Assembly: GCF_020177055.1 (NCBI RefSeq)
Contig: NZ_JAIQXT010000005.1
Location: forward strand, 248,001-312,000
Direction of reading: 5' to 3'
DNA length: 64,000 nt
Source: Sphingomonas sp. R647
Lineage (GTDB): Bacteria; Pseudomonadota; Alphaproteobacteria; Sphingomonadales; Sphingomonadaceae
A model generated the notes under the pieces. The model was not told where the DNA came from. It made no database searches and saw nothing but the letters and a program-made list of their open reading frames with translations. This document shows, in pieces, positions 41,848 through 50,464 of this stretch (position 1 is its first letter; the number at the start of each line of letters is the position of its first letter). The translations under genes were made by a program, and so were the position numbers.

Positions 41848-42177
41848 CTATTCGAGCCGGCGTTCGCTGGTCAGGCGGGCGGAGCTGCCGGCCGGGGCGT
41901 CATGGATCGCGAACAGCGCAGCAGCGGGCGCTTCACGGGTGGCAAGGGGTCGGCTGGCAACCGCAGCCGCGACGCGCGACACCGCTTCGACAGTCGTGTC
42001 GGCGGTGCGGGAAATGGCGGTGTCGCTGCGCTGCGGGAATCCGCGCATATCCCGGTCGCCGGCGATAACACCGGTGAGGCTCGCGAGGAGCGCAGAGAGG
42101 AACAGCAGCAATTGCACGCGAAAACCCGTTAAACGGCCCCTTGTTGCCCGCCGCTGAACGGCGGACCGAGTGGACAT
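41848..42177 (-). CDS. Small protein with an N-terminal membrane segment
   Basis: The product has 109 residues from ATG 42177; longer frames upstream lack a likely start. A basic N-terminus is followed by one hydrophobic segment (VQLLLFLSALLASLTGVIAG, residues 21-40), then a polar segment with Ala-rich parts. It is located between the TonB-like protein and secA on the same strand. Not recognised; a periplasmic anchored protein is likely. Confidence 0.6.
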   Translation of the reverse strand: MSTRSAVQRRATRGRLTGFRVQLLLFLSALLASLTGVIAGDRDMRGFPQRSDTAISRTADTTVEAVSRVAAAVASRPLATREAPAAALFAIHDAPAGSSARLTSERRLE

Positions 42178-42241
42178 AGGGGCTGGGGTGAATGACTCCA
42201 ACCCCAAAAGTGGCGTGGCTGCCGAACCAAACGGCGAGCGA

Positions 42242-42712
42242 TCAATCTTCCAGCATCCAGCGGAAGCGCAGCGTTTTGCTGCTCTCCACCGCCTGTCCCG
42301 CCGCATCGCGGGCAGGCGTATAGCGCGCGCGGCGCTCAATCAGCGCGCAGGTCGCCTCATCGAGCGCGTCCGAATTCGAGGAGACCGTCACGGTGCATCG
42401 GGTTGCGCGGCCCCAGACATCCACGGTGAAGGTGACGCCGACCGCTCCCTCTTCATTGCGTCGACGGGCGCTTGGCGGATAGTCGTCGGGGGTGACCCAA
42501 GTGGCCGGGCTCTCCACGCTTTGCGCTGGATTGTTCGCCAGGCGCGGATCGTTCGGGGGTGGCTGCAGGGCCGACTGAACGAGCATCACCACCGCCCAGA
42601 TTGCGGCAATCGCCGCCAGCGCGCCAATCAGCGTGAGAAGCTGCGCCAGATCATTGCCGGGTCGCACCGGCGCGCCCGGCCCACGATCGGGCAGCCGTTC
42701 ATCGAGCCGCAT
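42242..42712 (-). CDS. TonB-like C-terminal domain protein
   Basis: The product has 156 residues. ATG 42712 overlaps the folB stop by 14 bp. A single transmembrane segment lies at about residues 25-45 (LLTLIGALAAIAAIWAVVML). A TonB/TolA C-terminal domain follows: DDYPPSARRRNEEGAVGVTFTVDVWGRATRCTV, with the family pattern YPPxAxxxxxxGxVxVxFxVxxxGxVxxCxV. It may transmit energy to a receptor or be a structural periplasmic protein. It lacks the Pro-rich linker of TonB. Confidence 0.8.
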   Translation of the reverse strand: MRLDERLPDRGPGAPVRPGNDLAQLLTLIGALAAIAAIWAVVMLVQSALQPPPNDPRLANNPAQSVESPATWVTPDDYPPSARRRNEEGAVGVTFTVDVWGRATRCTVTVSSNSDALDEATCALIERRARYTPARDAAGQAVESSKTLRFRWMLED

Positions 42713-43073
42713 CAGCGTTCCCGCGCGCCCGCACCACCTCACACCCCACGCGCGCGTCGAGATAGACGTCGAGCTTCATCGAGCGGACGCGGACTTCGGC
42801 GACGCGGGGGTCGGCGGACAAAGCGAGCGCGGCGACGGCGTCGCACAGGGTTTCCTGAAGCTCGATATGCCCCTTCGCCGCGAGTGCGAGGATTCCGGTG
42901 CGCAGATAGTCGTAATCGACCACCGCATCGATCGCGTCGTGCGGCGGCACATCATAGACGCAGCGCATCGCGACGTTGAGTTCGACCCGCTGGGGGGCGG
43001 CGCGTTCATGGTCGTGGATGCCAAGGCCGATTTCGGCGACGAGGCCGTCGAGATGGATGGTGTATTCAGCCAT
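42699..43073 (-). CDS. folB: Dihydroneopterin aldolase
   Basis: The product has 124 residues. It catalyses dihydroneopterin to 6-hydroxymethyl-dihydropterin in folate synthesis. The family start YTIHLDGLVAEIGLGIHDHERAAPQRVELNV is typical, as are VVDYDYLR and the LQETLCDAVAAL segment. It overlaps the reductase gene by 8 bp, within the folE operon. Confidence 0.93.
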   Translation of the reverse strand: MAEYTIHLDGLVAEIGLGIHDHERAAPQRVELNVAMRCVYDVPPHDAIDAVVDYDYLRTGILALAAKGHIELQETLCDAVAALALSADPRVAEVRVRSMKLDVYLDARVGCEVVRARGNADAAR

Positions 43074-43815
43074 GCGGGCGATCCCTTCCGGTGAACATCA
43101 CGTCGCTGTCGCGCTTCACGAGGCGCTGGCCGCAATCGACGAAGACGTTCTGGCCGGTAATGCTGCGGGTGGTGAGCAGATAGGCGACGGTCGCGGCGAG
43201 ATCGCTGAGGTCGACCGGGCGCTCGAGCAGATTGGCCGAGGCGACGCTGACGAACTCTTCCGGCGTCTGGTCGAGGCTCGGCAGGCTAAGGCCCGGCGAG
43301 ACGGCGTTGACACGGACGCGCGGGGCAAGCTGCATCGCGAGCAGGGTCGTTGCTTCGGCCAGTGCCGCCTTGCTGAGCGTATAGGTCAGAAAGTCGGGGT
43401 TGGGGTTGGCGAGCTTCTGGTCGAGCAGGTTGACGATCGCCCCCTCCCCCAGCCCGACCTGCGCCGCGAGTGCCGAAGCGAGCAGTAGCGGCGCGCCGAC
43501 ATTGATGTGCATGTGCCGGTCGAGCCCGGCATAGTCGGCGAGCGGCATCGCGTCCCACGCAAAGCGCGAGGCGTTGTTGACCAGCCCCTCGACCGGCCCG
43601 CCCAGCGCATCGGCGGCGGCGGCGATCAGATTGCGGGTGTCGGCTGCATCGGACAGGTCTGCGGTGACGGGCGCAACGCCGAGTTCGGCCGCGAGTGCCG
43701 CTGCCTCGTCATGCGAGTCATGATGATGGACCGCGACCGCGTGCCCGTCCGCGACGAGCCGGCGCACGATCGCCGCGCCGATCCGCCGCGCGCCGCCAGT
43801 GACGAGAATCCGCAT
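43066..43815 (-). CDS. Short-chain reductase, FolM-like (pterin reductase)
   Basis: The product has 249 residues. NAD(P)-binding VTGGARRIGAAIV at the start, NNAS motif in LVNNASRF, and YTLSKAAL (YxxxK) show a short-chain dehydrogenase. The GGARRIG form and position between folE and folB support a FolM-type dihydromonapterin/dihydrofolate reductase. It overlaps folE by one base (TGATG) and folB by 8 bp. Confidence 0.85.
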   Translation of the reverse strand: MRILVTGGARRIGAAIVRRLVADGHAVAVHHHDSHDEAAALAAELGVAPVTADLSDAADTRNLIAAAADALGGPVEGLVNNASRFAWDAMPLADYAGLDRHMHINVGAPLLLASALAAQVGLGEGAIVNLLDQKLANPNPDFLTYTLSKAALAEATTLLAMQLAPRVRVNAVSPGLSLPSLDQTPEEFVSVASANLLERPVDLSDLAATVAYLLTTRSITGQNVFVDCGQRLVKRDSDVMFTGRDRPHG

Positions 43816-44438
43816 CAATACCCCATCAGCGCGAGCACTTCCTTGCGGCTGCGCTCGTCTTCGCGGAATGTGCCCATCATGCGGCTGGTCACCATGCCGA
43901 CACCGGGGGTGCGGACGCCGCGCGCGGTCATGCAGGCATGGCTCGCCTCGATCACCACCGCGACGCCGCGCGGCTTGAGATGCTCCCAGATGCAATCGGC
44001 GACCTCGGCGGTCAGGCGCTCCTGCACCTGAAGCCGGCGGGCAAAGGCGTGCAGCACGCGGGCGAGCTTGGAAATGCCGACGACATGGTCCTGCGGCAGA
44101 TAGGCGATCGATGCCTTGCCGATGATCGGCGCCATGTGATGTTCGCAATGCGACTGGAACGGAATGTCCTTGAGCAGGACGATCTCGTCATAGCCGCCAA
44201 CCTCTTCGAACACGCGGCTCAGGTGATGGGCGGGGTCCTCGCCATAGCCCTGGCAATATTCCTTCCACGCGCGCGCCACGCGCTTGGGCGTGTCGATCAG
44301 CCCTTCGCGACTCGGGTCGTCACCGGCCCAGCGCAGCAGCGTGCGGATTGCGTCGGCGACCTCATCCGGCACTGGAATCTTGGGCGGCGACGTCACCATG
44401 TCGCCATCCATTGGTTCGTCATGATTATGACAGCTCAT
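43815..44438 (-). CDS. folE: GTP cyclohydrolase I
   Basis: The product has 207 residues. It converts GTP to dihydroneopterin triphosphate, first step of folate synthesis. The zinc-site sequence [18 protein letters not shown] is present with Cys and His ligands, preceded by [11 protein letters not shown], and the C-terminal [15 protein letters not shown] completes the active site. It is first in a leftward operon with the FolM-like reductase, folB and the TonB-like gene. Confidence 0.97.
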   Translation of the reverse strand: MSCHNHDEPMDGDMVTSPPKIPVPDEVADAIRTLLRWAGDDPSREGLIDTPKRVARAWKEYCQGYGEDPAHHLSRVFEEVGGYDEIVLLKDIPFQSHCEHHMAPIIGKASIAYLPQDHVVGISKLARVLHAFARRLQVQERLTAEVADCIWEHLKPRGVAVVIEASHACMTARGVRTPGVGMVTSRMMGTFREDERSRKEVLALMGY

Positions 44439-44568
44439 CCGGCCCCGTCCCCCGAAACTTCCTGTTACGCTACGGCATGCGGATGCGACCGTGTTGCCCA
44501 GCGGCCACAGATGGTATCGTAACGGGAAATAGCAAGCATTTCCGCCGGATTGCCGGGGCGATTTGACG

Positions 44569-44598
44569 TTGACGTAAGGATTCGAGCGACGGTAGCGT
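44569..44598 (+). promoter_or_regulatory. Candidate promoter of the large TonB receptor gene
   Basis: TTGACG (44569-44574) and TAGCGT (44593-44598) are spaced 18 bp apart, 70 bp before the receptor ATG. The region between folE and the receptor has an additional TTGACG at 44563. Match to consensus is moderate. Confidence 0.4.
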
Positions 44599-44667
44599 GC
44601 GGGTTAACGACAACGAGAAGAATGGTCCCGGAGGGAAGACCCCGGCGACCCAGAGAGGAGAGACCCC

Positions 44668-47379
44668 ATGCGAACGCTCCAGCTGTTTTCCGCATCCGCC
44701 CTGGCATTGATCGCCGCCACCCCGGCCATCGCCCAGGACACCGCCACCCCCACCGCGCAGGAAGAAGAGGCTTCGGGTAACGAAGTCGTCATCACCGCGA
44801 CCCGCCGCAACGAAACCGTGCAGGATGTGCCGATCGCGGTGACCGCGGTCCCCGCCGCGCTGCTCGAGAATGCGGGCATCGAAGATATTCGCGGGCTGGA
44901 GCAGCTGGCACCGTCGCTGCAGAGCTCGACCGGCCAGTCGTCGGCGACCGGCACCACCTTGTATATCCGCGGCATCACCACCGCGGGCGACAACCCCGGG
45001 TTCGAACCGGCAGTCGGCGTGTTCATCGACGGCGTGTTCCGCGCACGTGCGGGTGTCGCGATTTCGGAGCTGCCGCAGCTTGAGCGCGTCGAAGTTCTGC
45101 GTGGTCCGCAGGGTACGCTGTTCGGCCGCAACACCTCGGCCGGCGCGCTGTCGATCTTCACCGCTCAGCCGGCGTTCGAGCTTGGCGGCTATATCGAGGG
45201 AAGCTACGGCAATTATAACGCGTTCGAGCTGAAGGGCGCGATCACCGGCCCGGTGACCGACCAGCTCGCGCTGCGCGTCGATGGCGGCTATCGCAAGCGC
45301 GACGGCTATATCGAGGACGTTAACGCCGACCGCTCGTTCAACAATGTCGACCGCTGGTACGCCCGTGGTCAGGCGCTGTACGACACCTCGACCTTCTCGC
45401 TGCGCCTGATCGCCGATTATTACGAGACCGACGAGCAGTGCTGTGGCGCGATCTCGGCCGTGCGCGGATCGTTCGCGCCGCTGATCCAGGGCATTGCCGC
45501 CGCACAGGGCCGGACCGGCCTGTTCGTCGGAACGAACCGCACCGTCGGCGGTCTGCCGACCACGGTCGATCCCGAGCAGCGCCGCATGGCCGCGTCGCCC
45601 AACCGCGATCTGAGCGAGCGCGTGCGCGACTGGGGCATTTCGGGCGAGATCAACGCCGAGCTGGGCGACATCAAACTCACGTCGATCACCGCCTATCGCG
45701 ACTGGCGCGTGCGGCGTAACCAGGATGTCGATTTCTCGGGCATCGATCGCGCTTATCGCGAAGGCTATCGCAACGAGCTGGTCGACTTCACTCAGGAGCT
45801 GCGCTTCCAGGGGTCGGCGTTCGGTGGCGCGCTCGACTGGCTGGTCGGCGGCTTCTACCTCAACGAAACCAACAAGGTCCATGACACGGTCCGCGTCGGC
45901 AATGACGGCAACCGCTATGTCGACTCGATCTTCAACGCACTGGCCGGCCCGTCGTTCGGCGGAGCGGTGCAGTTCTATGGCTCGCTGGGCTCCGCCCCGA
46001 CGCCGGGCGGTGTGTTCCTGAACCCGGCGGTGCCGAACTCGCTGCTCGCCTATCAGGCGGCATATGGCGCGGCGCTGGCGCCGGTCGTCGGCTGTTTCCG
46101 CACGGCCGTTGGCGCAGCGCCGTCGGGCGTGGTGCCGGTCGCGACCTGCAACGCCCTTGGCTATTCGCCGACGCCGGTCGCGGGCCTTGCCGCACTCGCC
46201 GCCAGCCCGCTGCCCGGCGTGACCGCCGGCCAGGGCAACAACAACGACTATCGCGTCAAGACCAACGCCTTCGCGCTGTTCACGCACAACATCATCAACA
46301 TCAGCGACAAGCTGTCGCTGACGCTGGGTGCGCGCTGGAACTATGAGAAGAAGGACTTCACCGCGACGGTCAGCAACAACACCGGCAGCTGCACCTTCTT
46401 CAACCAGGTGCGTGCGGGCAACACGGCGGCGGTCCAGTACGCCACGCTGCTCCGCCAACTCGGCCTGTTCAACAACCTGTTCCTGCTGAGCTGCAACCCG
46501 GCGATCAACACCGAGTTCAACGGCAGCTATGCGCATGACCGCGATGAGAGCAAATTCACCGGTACCGCCAAGCTGGCGTACAAGGTGAATTCCGACATCC
46601 TCGTTTATGGTGGCTATGACCGCGGCTACAAGTCGGGCGGCTACAACATGGATCAGGCGACGTTCGACAGCGTCCTGCTGGGCGGCAACGGCCCGCAGGC
46701 GAGCGATCTGGAGTTCGGGTCGGAATCGGTCGACGCCTATGAAATCGGCGTGAAGACGCAGTGGGGCCGCGCCTTCACCTTCAACATCGCCGCCTTCTAC
46801 CAGAAGTTCAGCAACCTTCAGTCGCTGGTGTTCAGCGGCAACAACTTCGTCGTCCAGAATGTCGACAGCACGACCAGCAAGGGCGTCGAGGTCGAATCGA
46901 TCGTCCAGCCGGTGCGCGACTTCACCGTCCGTCTGGGTTACAGCTATATCGACGCGCAATATGATGCCGACAACAACTTCGTCGGCACCCCGCTGCAGGG
47001 TCAGGAAGGCCGTCAGGTCAGCAACCAGCCCAAGCACACGGTGACGGTGGCGACGACCTGGACGCCCAGCATCACGTCGGGCATCCGTGGCCTCATCCAT
47101 GTCGACATGCGCTACAACAGCGAGGTCAACATCCCGTCGAACAACCCGAACCCGGTCACGGGCCGGACCGCGCTGTACAATCAGGGGTATCCGCTGGTTG
47201 GCGCACGCATCGGCATCCAGACCGAAGACCGCCAGAAGAGCCTGGAGTTCTTTGTCGAGAACCTGACCAACCAGTACTACCACGTCACCGGTTTCGCGGT
47301 GCCCGAGCAGACCGGCAACTATGCCGCCTATCCGGGTCTGCCGCGCTTCTTCGGCGTGAAGGCGAAGGTCGGCTTCTGA
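44668..47379 (+). CDS. TonB-dependent outer-membrane receptor
   Basis: The product has 903 residues with signal peptide ending about ATPAIAQ (residue 23). A plug domain starts at EVVITATRRNETVQDVPIAV, with LRGPQGTLFGRNTSAGALS near residue 145, a hallmark of this family. A 22-strand barrel follows, ending with ...GVKAKVGF (aromatic C-terminus). No substrate can be deduced. GAGGAGA is placed 5 nt before ATG 44668. It is monocistronic, followed by a terminator at 47423-47456. Confidence 0.95.
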   Translation: MRTLQLFSASALALIAATPAIAQDTATPTAQEEEASGNEVVITATRRNETVQDVPIAVTAVPAALLENAGIEDIRGLEQLAPSLQSSTGQSSATGTTLYIRGITTAGDNPGFEPAVGVFIDGVFRARAGVAISELPQLERVEVLRGPQGTLFGRNTSAGALSIFTAQPAFELGGYIEGSYGNYNAFELKGAITGPVTDQLALRVDGGYRKRDGYIEDVNADRSFNNVDRWYARGQALYDTSTFSLRLIADYYETDEQCCGAISAVRGSFAPLIQGIAAAQGRTGLFVGTNRTVGGLPTTVDPEQRRMAASPNRDLSERVRDWGISGEINAELGDIKLTSITAYRDWRVRRNQDVDFSGIDRAYREGYRNELVDFTQELRFQGSAFGGALDWLVGGFYLNETNKVHDTVRVGNDGNRYVDSIFNALAGPSFGGAVQFYGSLGSAPTPGGVFLNPAVPNSLLAYQAAYGAALAPVVGCFRTAVGAAPSGVVPVATCNALGYSPTPVAGLAALAASPLPGVTAGQGNNNDYRVKTNAFALFTHNIINISDKLSLTLGARWNYEKKDFTATVSNNTGSCTFFNQVRAGNTAAVQYATLLRQLGLFNNLFLLSCNPAINTEFNGSYAHDRDESKFTGTAKLAYKVNSDILVYGGYDRGYKSGGYNMDQATFDSVLLGGNGPQASDLEFGSESVDAYEIGVKTQWGRAFTFNIAAFYQKFSNLQSLVFSGNNFVVQNVDSTTSKGVEVESIVQPVRDFTVRLGYSYIDAQYDADNNFVGTPLQGQEGRQVSNQPKHTVTVATTWTPSITSGIRGLIHVDMRYNSEVNIPSNNPNPVTGRTALYNQGYPLVGARIGIQTEDRQKSLEFFVENLTNQYYHVTGFAVPEQTGNYAAYPGLPRFFGVKAKVGF

Positions 47380-47422
47380 CCCTGACCTGATCGGGGCCGG
47401 ATGATCCGGTCCTGCGAGATAT

Positions 47423-47456
47423 GGGGCGCGTTCGGGACACCGGGCGCGCCCCTTTT
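47423..47456 (+). terminator. Intrinsic terminator of the receptor gene
   Basis: GGGGCGCG (47423-47430) pairs with CGCGCCCC (47445-47452) and is followed by TTTT. It lies 44 bp after the receptor stop. Confidence 0.8.
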
Positions 47457-47740
47457 GTCAGCTTTGCTGAATTGCGGTGGCACGTGCGGCTTTGCTGGTG
47501 GGAACAGGTCGAAACGCCGCTCGATTGCGCCGGATCGCCCCTCTAGAGCGGTGGAGAGGCGAGTTCTCCACAAACAAACGTATCAAACCCCCTTGGAACC
47601 GCATCAAATACGTGCATCGTGGAGAGAACCGGATTACATCCGGCGCAGCGACAACGGTGGCAAGGCTTAGTTCTGGCCGTCGGCGCTGACCAAGATCGGG
47701 ATCCGGCATCGGTTGCCGGACCGCAGAGGAGAAGAATAGA
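47457..47740. other. Upstream region of the SWIB gene, no gene seen
   Basis: Together with the terminator this makes 361 bp without a convincing gene between the receptor and SWIB genes. It includes a hairpin TCCGGCA/TGCCGGA near 47700-47718, a GGAAC (47595-47599) with CGTG 18 bp on, which only loosely resembles an EcfG promoter, and GAGGAG before the SWIB ATG. Confidence 0.5.
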
Positions 47741-48010
47741 ATGGCCGAAAACAAGGCATCTGGCGGCGCCCGTGGCGGGATCGCCAAGCCCGTCACCCCC
47801 TCGCCCGAGCTCGCCGCGATCGTCGGCACCGCCGAGCTGCCGCGCAGCGAGATCGTCAGCAAGATGTGGGAATACATCAAGAAGCACAATCTTCAGAATC
47901 CCGAGAACAAGCGCGAGATTCTGGCCGACGACAAGCTGAAGCCAATTTTCGGCGCGGACAAGGTGACGATGTTCGAGATGAACAAGCACATCGCCAAGCA
48001 CGTCAAGTAA
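47741..48010 (+). CDS. Stand-alone SWIB/MDM2-domain protein
   Basis: The product has 89 residues. A disordered N-terminal stretch is followed by the SWIB domain from residue 19 on: LAAIVGTAELPRSEIVSKMWEYIKKHNLQ, then NKREILADDKLKPIFG and the C-terminal FEMNKHIAKHVK. SWIB domains are best known from eukaryotic SWI/SNF complexes, but single-domain copies occur in Chlamydia and some alphaproteobacteria. In bacteria a role in nucleoid topology is suspected. GAGGAGA precedes the ATG and a terminator follows. Confidence 0.93.
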   Translation: MAENKASGGARGGIAKPVTPSPELAAIVGTAELPRSEIVSKMWEYIKKHNLQNPENKREILADDKLKPIFGADKVTMFEMNKHIAKHVK

Positions 48011-48046
48011 GTTTACGTTCCGGAGCAATCCGGATCGGACAGCGAG

Positions 48047-48079
48047 AGCCTCCGAAGCCGCTGGTTTCGGAGGCTTTTT
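48047..48079 (+). terminator. Intrinsic terminator after SWIB
   Basis: AGCCTCCGAA (48047-48056) pairs with TTCGGAGGCT (48066-48075), then TTTT. It separates the SWIB gene from the sensor kinase gene. Confidence 0.9.
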
Positions 48080-48128
48080 CGATCGAAGATAGTACCTCGC
48101 GGTGGCGGGGGGACCGGGGGGACCACGG

Positions 48129-49148
48129 GTGAACGGGTATACGGGGAGACTGCTGGAGCGACTTCCGCTTGCCCGCGCGCATCGCTGGCAGGGCTATAGC
48201 GCTGCCATCCTGCTGTCGCTGATCGGGCTGGTGACGCGATGGGCGCTGGCCGATTCCTTCCCGCCGGGCTTCCCGTTCCTCACCTTTTTCCCGGCAGTGG
48301 TGCTGTCGGGGTTCCTGTTCGGGCGTGGCCCGGGCATCCTGTCGGCGGTGCTGTGCGGAGCGCTCGCCTGGTATTTCTTCATCCCGCCCGAAATGAGCTT
48401 CGCGCTCGAAAGCGGCGCCGCCCTCGCGATGGGATTCTATGTCGGCGTGGTCACGGTGGACCTGCTGCTGATCGACTGGATGCAGCGCGGCACTGCGCAG
48501 CTGCGGCAGGAGCGTGAGCGGTGTGAGAAGCTGGCGCAGCGCAGCCATTTGCTGTTCAGCGAGCTGCAGCACCGGGTGTCGAACAATCTGCAGATGGTCG
48601 GCGCGGTGCTGGCGTTGCAGCAGCGCAGCGTCGCCGATCCGGCGGCGCGGCAGGCGCTGGTCGACGCCGGGGCGAAACTGCAGACGATCGGGCGCATCCA
48701 GCGCCAGCTCTACGACCATAGCGGCGATCCCCAGACGCTGGAGCGGATACTGCCCGACCTGGTCGATGATCTGCTCACGACGTCGGGGCGCCCCGGCGTC
48801 ACCGCGACGGTGGAAGTCGACAGCGCGATCAAGCTTCCGCCGGACTCGATCATCCCGGTCGCGCTGATCGTCGCGGAAACGATCGCCAATGCAGTCGAGC
48901 ACGGCTTTGCCGGGCGCGAGACCGGGCGGATCGACGTACGGATGTGCGCGGGCGCCGGCAGCGTCACGCTCACGATCGCGAACGACGGTGCAAACCCGCC
49001 AGCGGACTTCAGCGCGGCGGCGGCGACCAGCCTGGGCCTGCGGATCTCGCGCACCCTGGCCGATCAGCTTGGCGGCAGTTTCGACCTGACGCCGCGCGAT
49101 GGGGGCGGCGCGATCGCGACGCTGCAGTTCAAGCCGGCCGCTGGGTAA
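48129..49148 (+). CDS. HisKA_2-type sensor histidine kinase with DUF4118-like membrane part
   Basis: The product has 339 residues from GTG 48129; the GTG at 48102 would add a Gly/Pro-rich segment. Residues about 20-115 have several hydrophobic segments (GFPFLTFFPAVVLSGFLFGRGPGILSAVL), as in DUF4118. HisKA_2 follows: LLFSELQHRVSNNLQMVGAVLALQQR with the phosphorylated His in QHRV. The ATPase domain has AETIANAVEHGF (N-box) and SLGLRIS. No response regulator is adjacent. HisKA_2/HWE kinases in sphingomonads often feed the PhyR general stress system, an inference here. Confidence 0.88.
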   Translation: MNGYTGRLLERLPLARAHRWQGYSAAILLSLIGLVTRWALADSFPPGFPFLTFFPAVVLSGFLFGRGPGILSAVLCGALAWYFFIPPEMSFALESGAALAMGFYVGVVTVDLLLIDWMQRGTAQLRQERERCEKLAQRSHLLFSELQHRVSNNLQMVGAVLALQQRSVADPAARQALVDAGAKLQTIGRIQRQLYDHSGDPQTLERILPDLVDDLLTTSGRPGVTATVEVDSAIKLPPDSIIPVALIVAETIANAVEHGFAGRETGRIDVRMCAGAGSVTLTIANDGANPPADFSAAAATSLGLRISRTLADQLGGSFDLTPRDGGGAIATLQFKPAAG

Positions 49149-49153
49149 CGAAC

Positions 49154-50464
49154 TTACGTCGCGTGCCGGTCGATCAGGGCGAGCAGCGCGCGGCTCCAGC
49201 CGGTCCAGCTTGCCTCAAGACTGGCGGGATCGACGGCGGTGGCATCGTCGGTTCGGGCATGGTGCAGGCGGTGCGCGCCGATCGTCGCGACCATGTTACG
49301 ATAGCCGCGCTCCATGAAATGACGCGCCTCGCCTGCGCTGTTTTCGATCGTCGCGGGATAGGGCTGCTGATAGCCGGGCAGCGCGGCGAGCATGGGCCGG
49401 AGCGTGCCGAGCCAGGCTTCGGGCGCGAGCAGATAGCGTTGGGCATCGGCGGCGGGCAGCGGCGCCAGCACGCCATCGGCGACCTCATGCCAGTCGCGCG
49501 CGGCAAAGCCTGCACCGAGATGCACCCACAGCCGCACCTGATCGGGCGGCGGGGCGTGCGCGCCGACATAGGCATCGCCACCGACATATTCGCGCTCATG
49601 CCCGACCAGCCCGGCAAAATGCAGATCGGCATCGGGGTAGCGGCGCGCGAGTAGCGGCGCGACGTGCAGAAAGGCGGCGATCCCCGAGCCGCGCTCGCCC
49701 GCGCAGCCGAACCAGCCGGACAGCGGCGTGGTGACGATGATCGCCCGCCCCTGCCCCCGCCGCTGCGCGACGATGTTCGCCGAGGATGCGGTGATCGCTT
49801 GGCCCTCTACCACGATCCGTCCGGCATCGCCCCGCGCCGCCGCGGTGATGATCGGCCCGGCGTCGCGCGGGGCGATGACGAGGGTCGGGACTGCTGAGAC
49901 CGGGTGTTCGAGCGGGGCGTTGAGCGCTAGCGCCTCCCCCGACGGGCCGCGCGTGACCAGCACCAGCCCGACGCATCCGGCGGCGAGCGCGGCCTTTACG
50001 GCGCGCGCGGTGCGTCCTTCGAGGATCGAGGAATGGCGCGCGTATGGAAGACGGATCACCGCGATCTTTCCGGCCAGCCGCGCCGGACCCACCGGCTCGT
50101 CGGCGAGTACCAGCGGCGCGGACACACCGGCGGGGCCAGTCGGGCACGCAGGGCGCTGGACGATGCCCTCCAGCTGGACCGCGCCGGTCGCGACCGTGGC
50201 GCGGGCAACATCATGGTCGGCGTAGCGGACCGGCTGGCGCGCAACCGCGAACCCCGCCGCGCCCAGCCGCGCTTCGACCCAGTCGAGCGTCGCGAGGTTG
50301 CCGGGCGTGCCGGTGCGGTGCGGGCCGAGCGCGGCATAGTGGCGCACATCGTCCATCAGCGACGGCCCTGCCGCCGCCGCGCTCGCCATGCCGGCGGGCA
50401 GGCTGGTCGCCAGACCGAGTGCAAGCGTCGTGCGGCGGTCGAGCAAGGGGCCGCCGCCGTTCAT
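49154..50464 (-). CDS. M28-like exported peptidase
   Basis: The product has 436 residues. A signal peptide (LALGLATSLPAGMASAAAA) is followed by a domain with VEARLGAAGFAV, a PA-like insert (residues about 110-210) and a peptidase-like core. Ligands are partly altered: TPLSGWFGCAGERGSG takes the place of the usual HxD...GAxDNASG, so Zn-binding may be incomplete. HARTDDATAVD near the C-terminus resembles the final His motif. It is the last gene of the six-gene operon, coupled by 4 bp to the preceding gene. Catalysis is therefore uncertain. Confidence 0.7.
   Translation of the reverse strand: MNGGGPLLDRRTTLALGLATSLPAGMASAAAAGPSLMDDVRHYAALGPHRTGTPGNLATLDWVEARLGAAGFAVARQPVRYADHDVARATVATGAVQLEGIVQRPACPTGPAGVSAPLVLADEPVGPARLAGKIAVIRLPYARHSSILEGRTARAVKAALAAGCVGLVLVTRGPSGEALALNAPLEHPVSAVPTLVIAPRDAGPIITAAARGDAGRIVVEGQAITASSANIVAQRRGQGRAIIVTTPLSGWFGCAGERGSGIAAFLHVAPLLARRYPDADLHFAGLVGHEREYVGGDAYVGAHAPPPDQVRLWVHLGAGFAARDWHEVADGVLAPLPAADAQRYLLAPEAWLGTLRPMLAALPGYQQPYPATIENSAGEARHFMERGYRNMVATIGAHRLHHARTDDATAVDPASLEASWTGWSRALLALIDRHAT

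Noticed and set aside
44470..47283. 937-codon - strand frame opposite the TonB receptor
   Set aside because: It is an antisense shadow of a clear receptor gene; no domain is recognised and it has no plausible ribosome site.
47595..47621. EcfG-type promoter (GGAAC ... CGTG) before SWIB
   Set aside because: The spacer is 18 bp and the second box is CGTG rather than CGTT, so the match is too weak.
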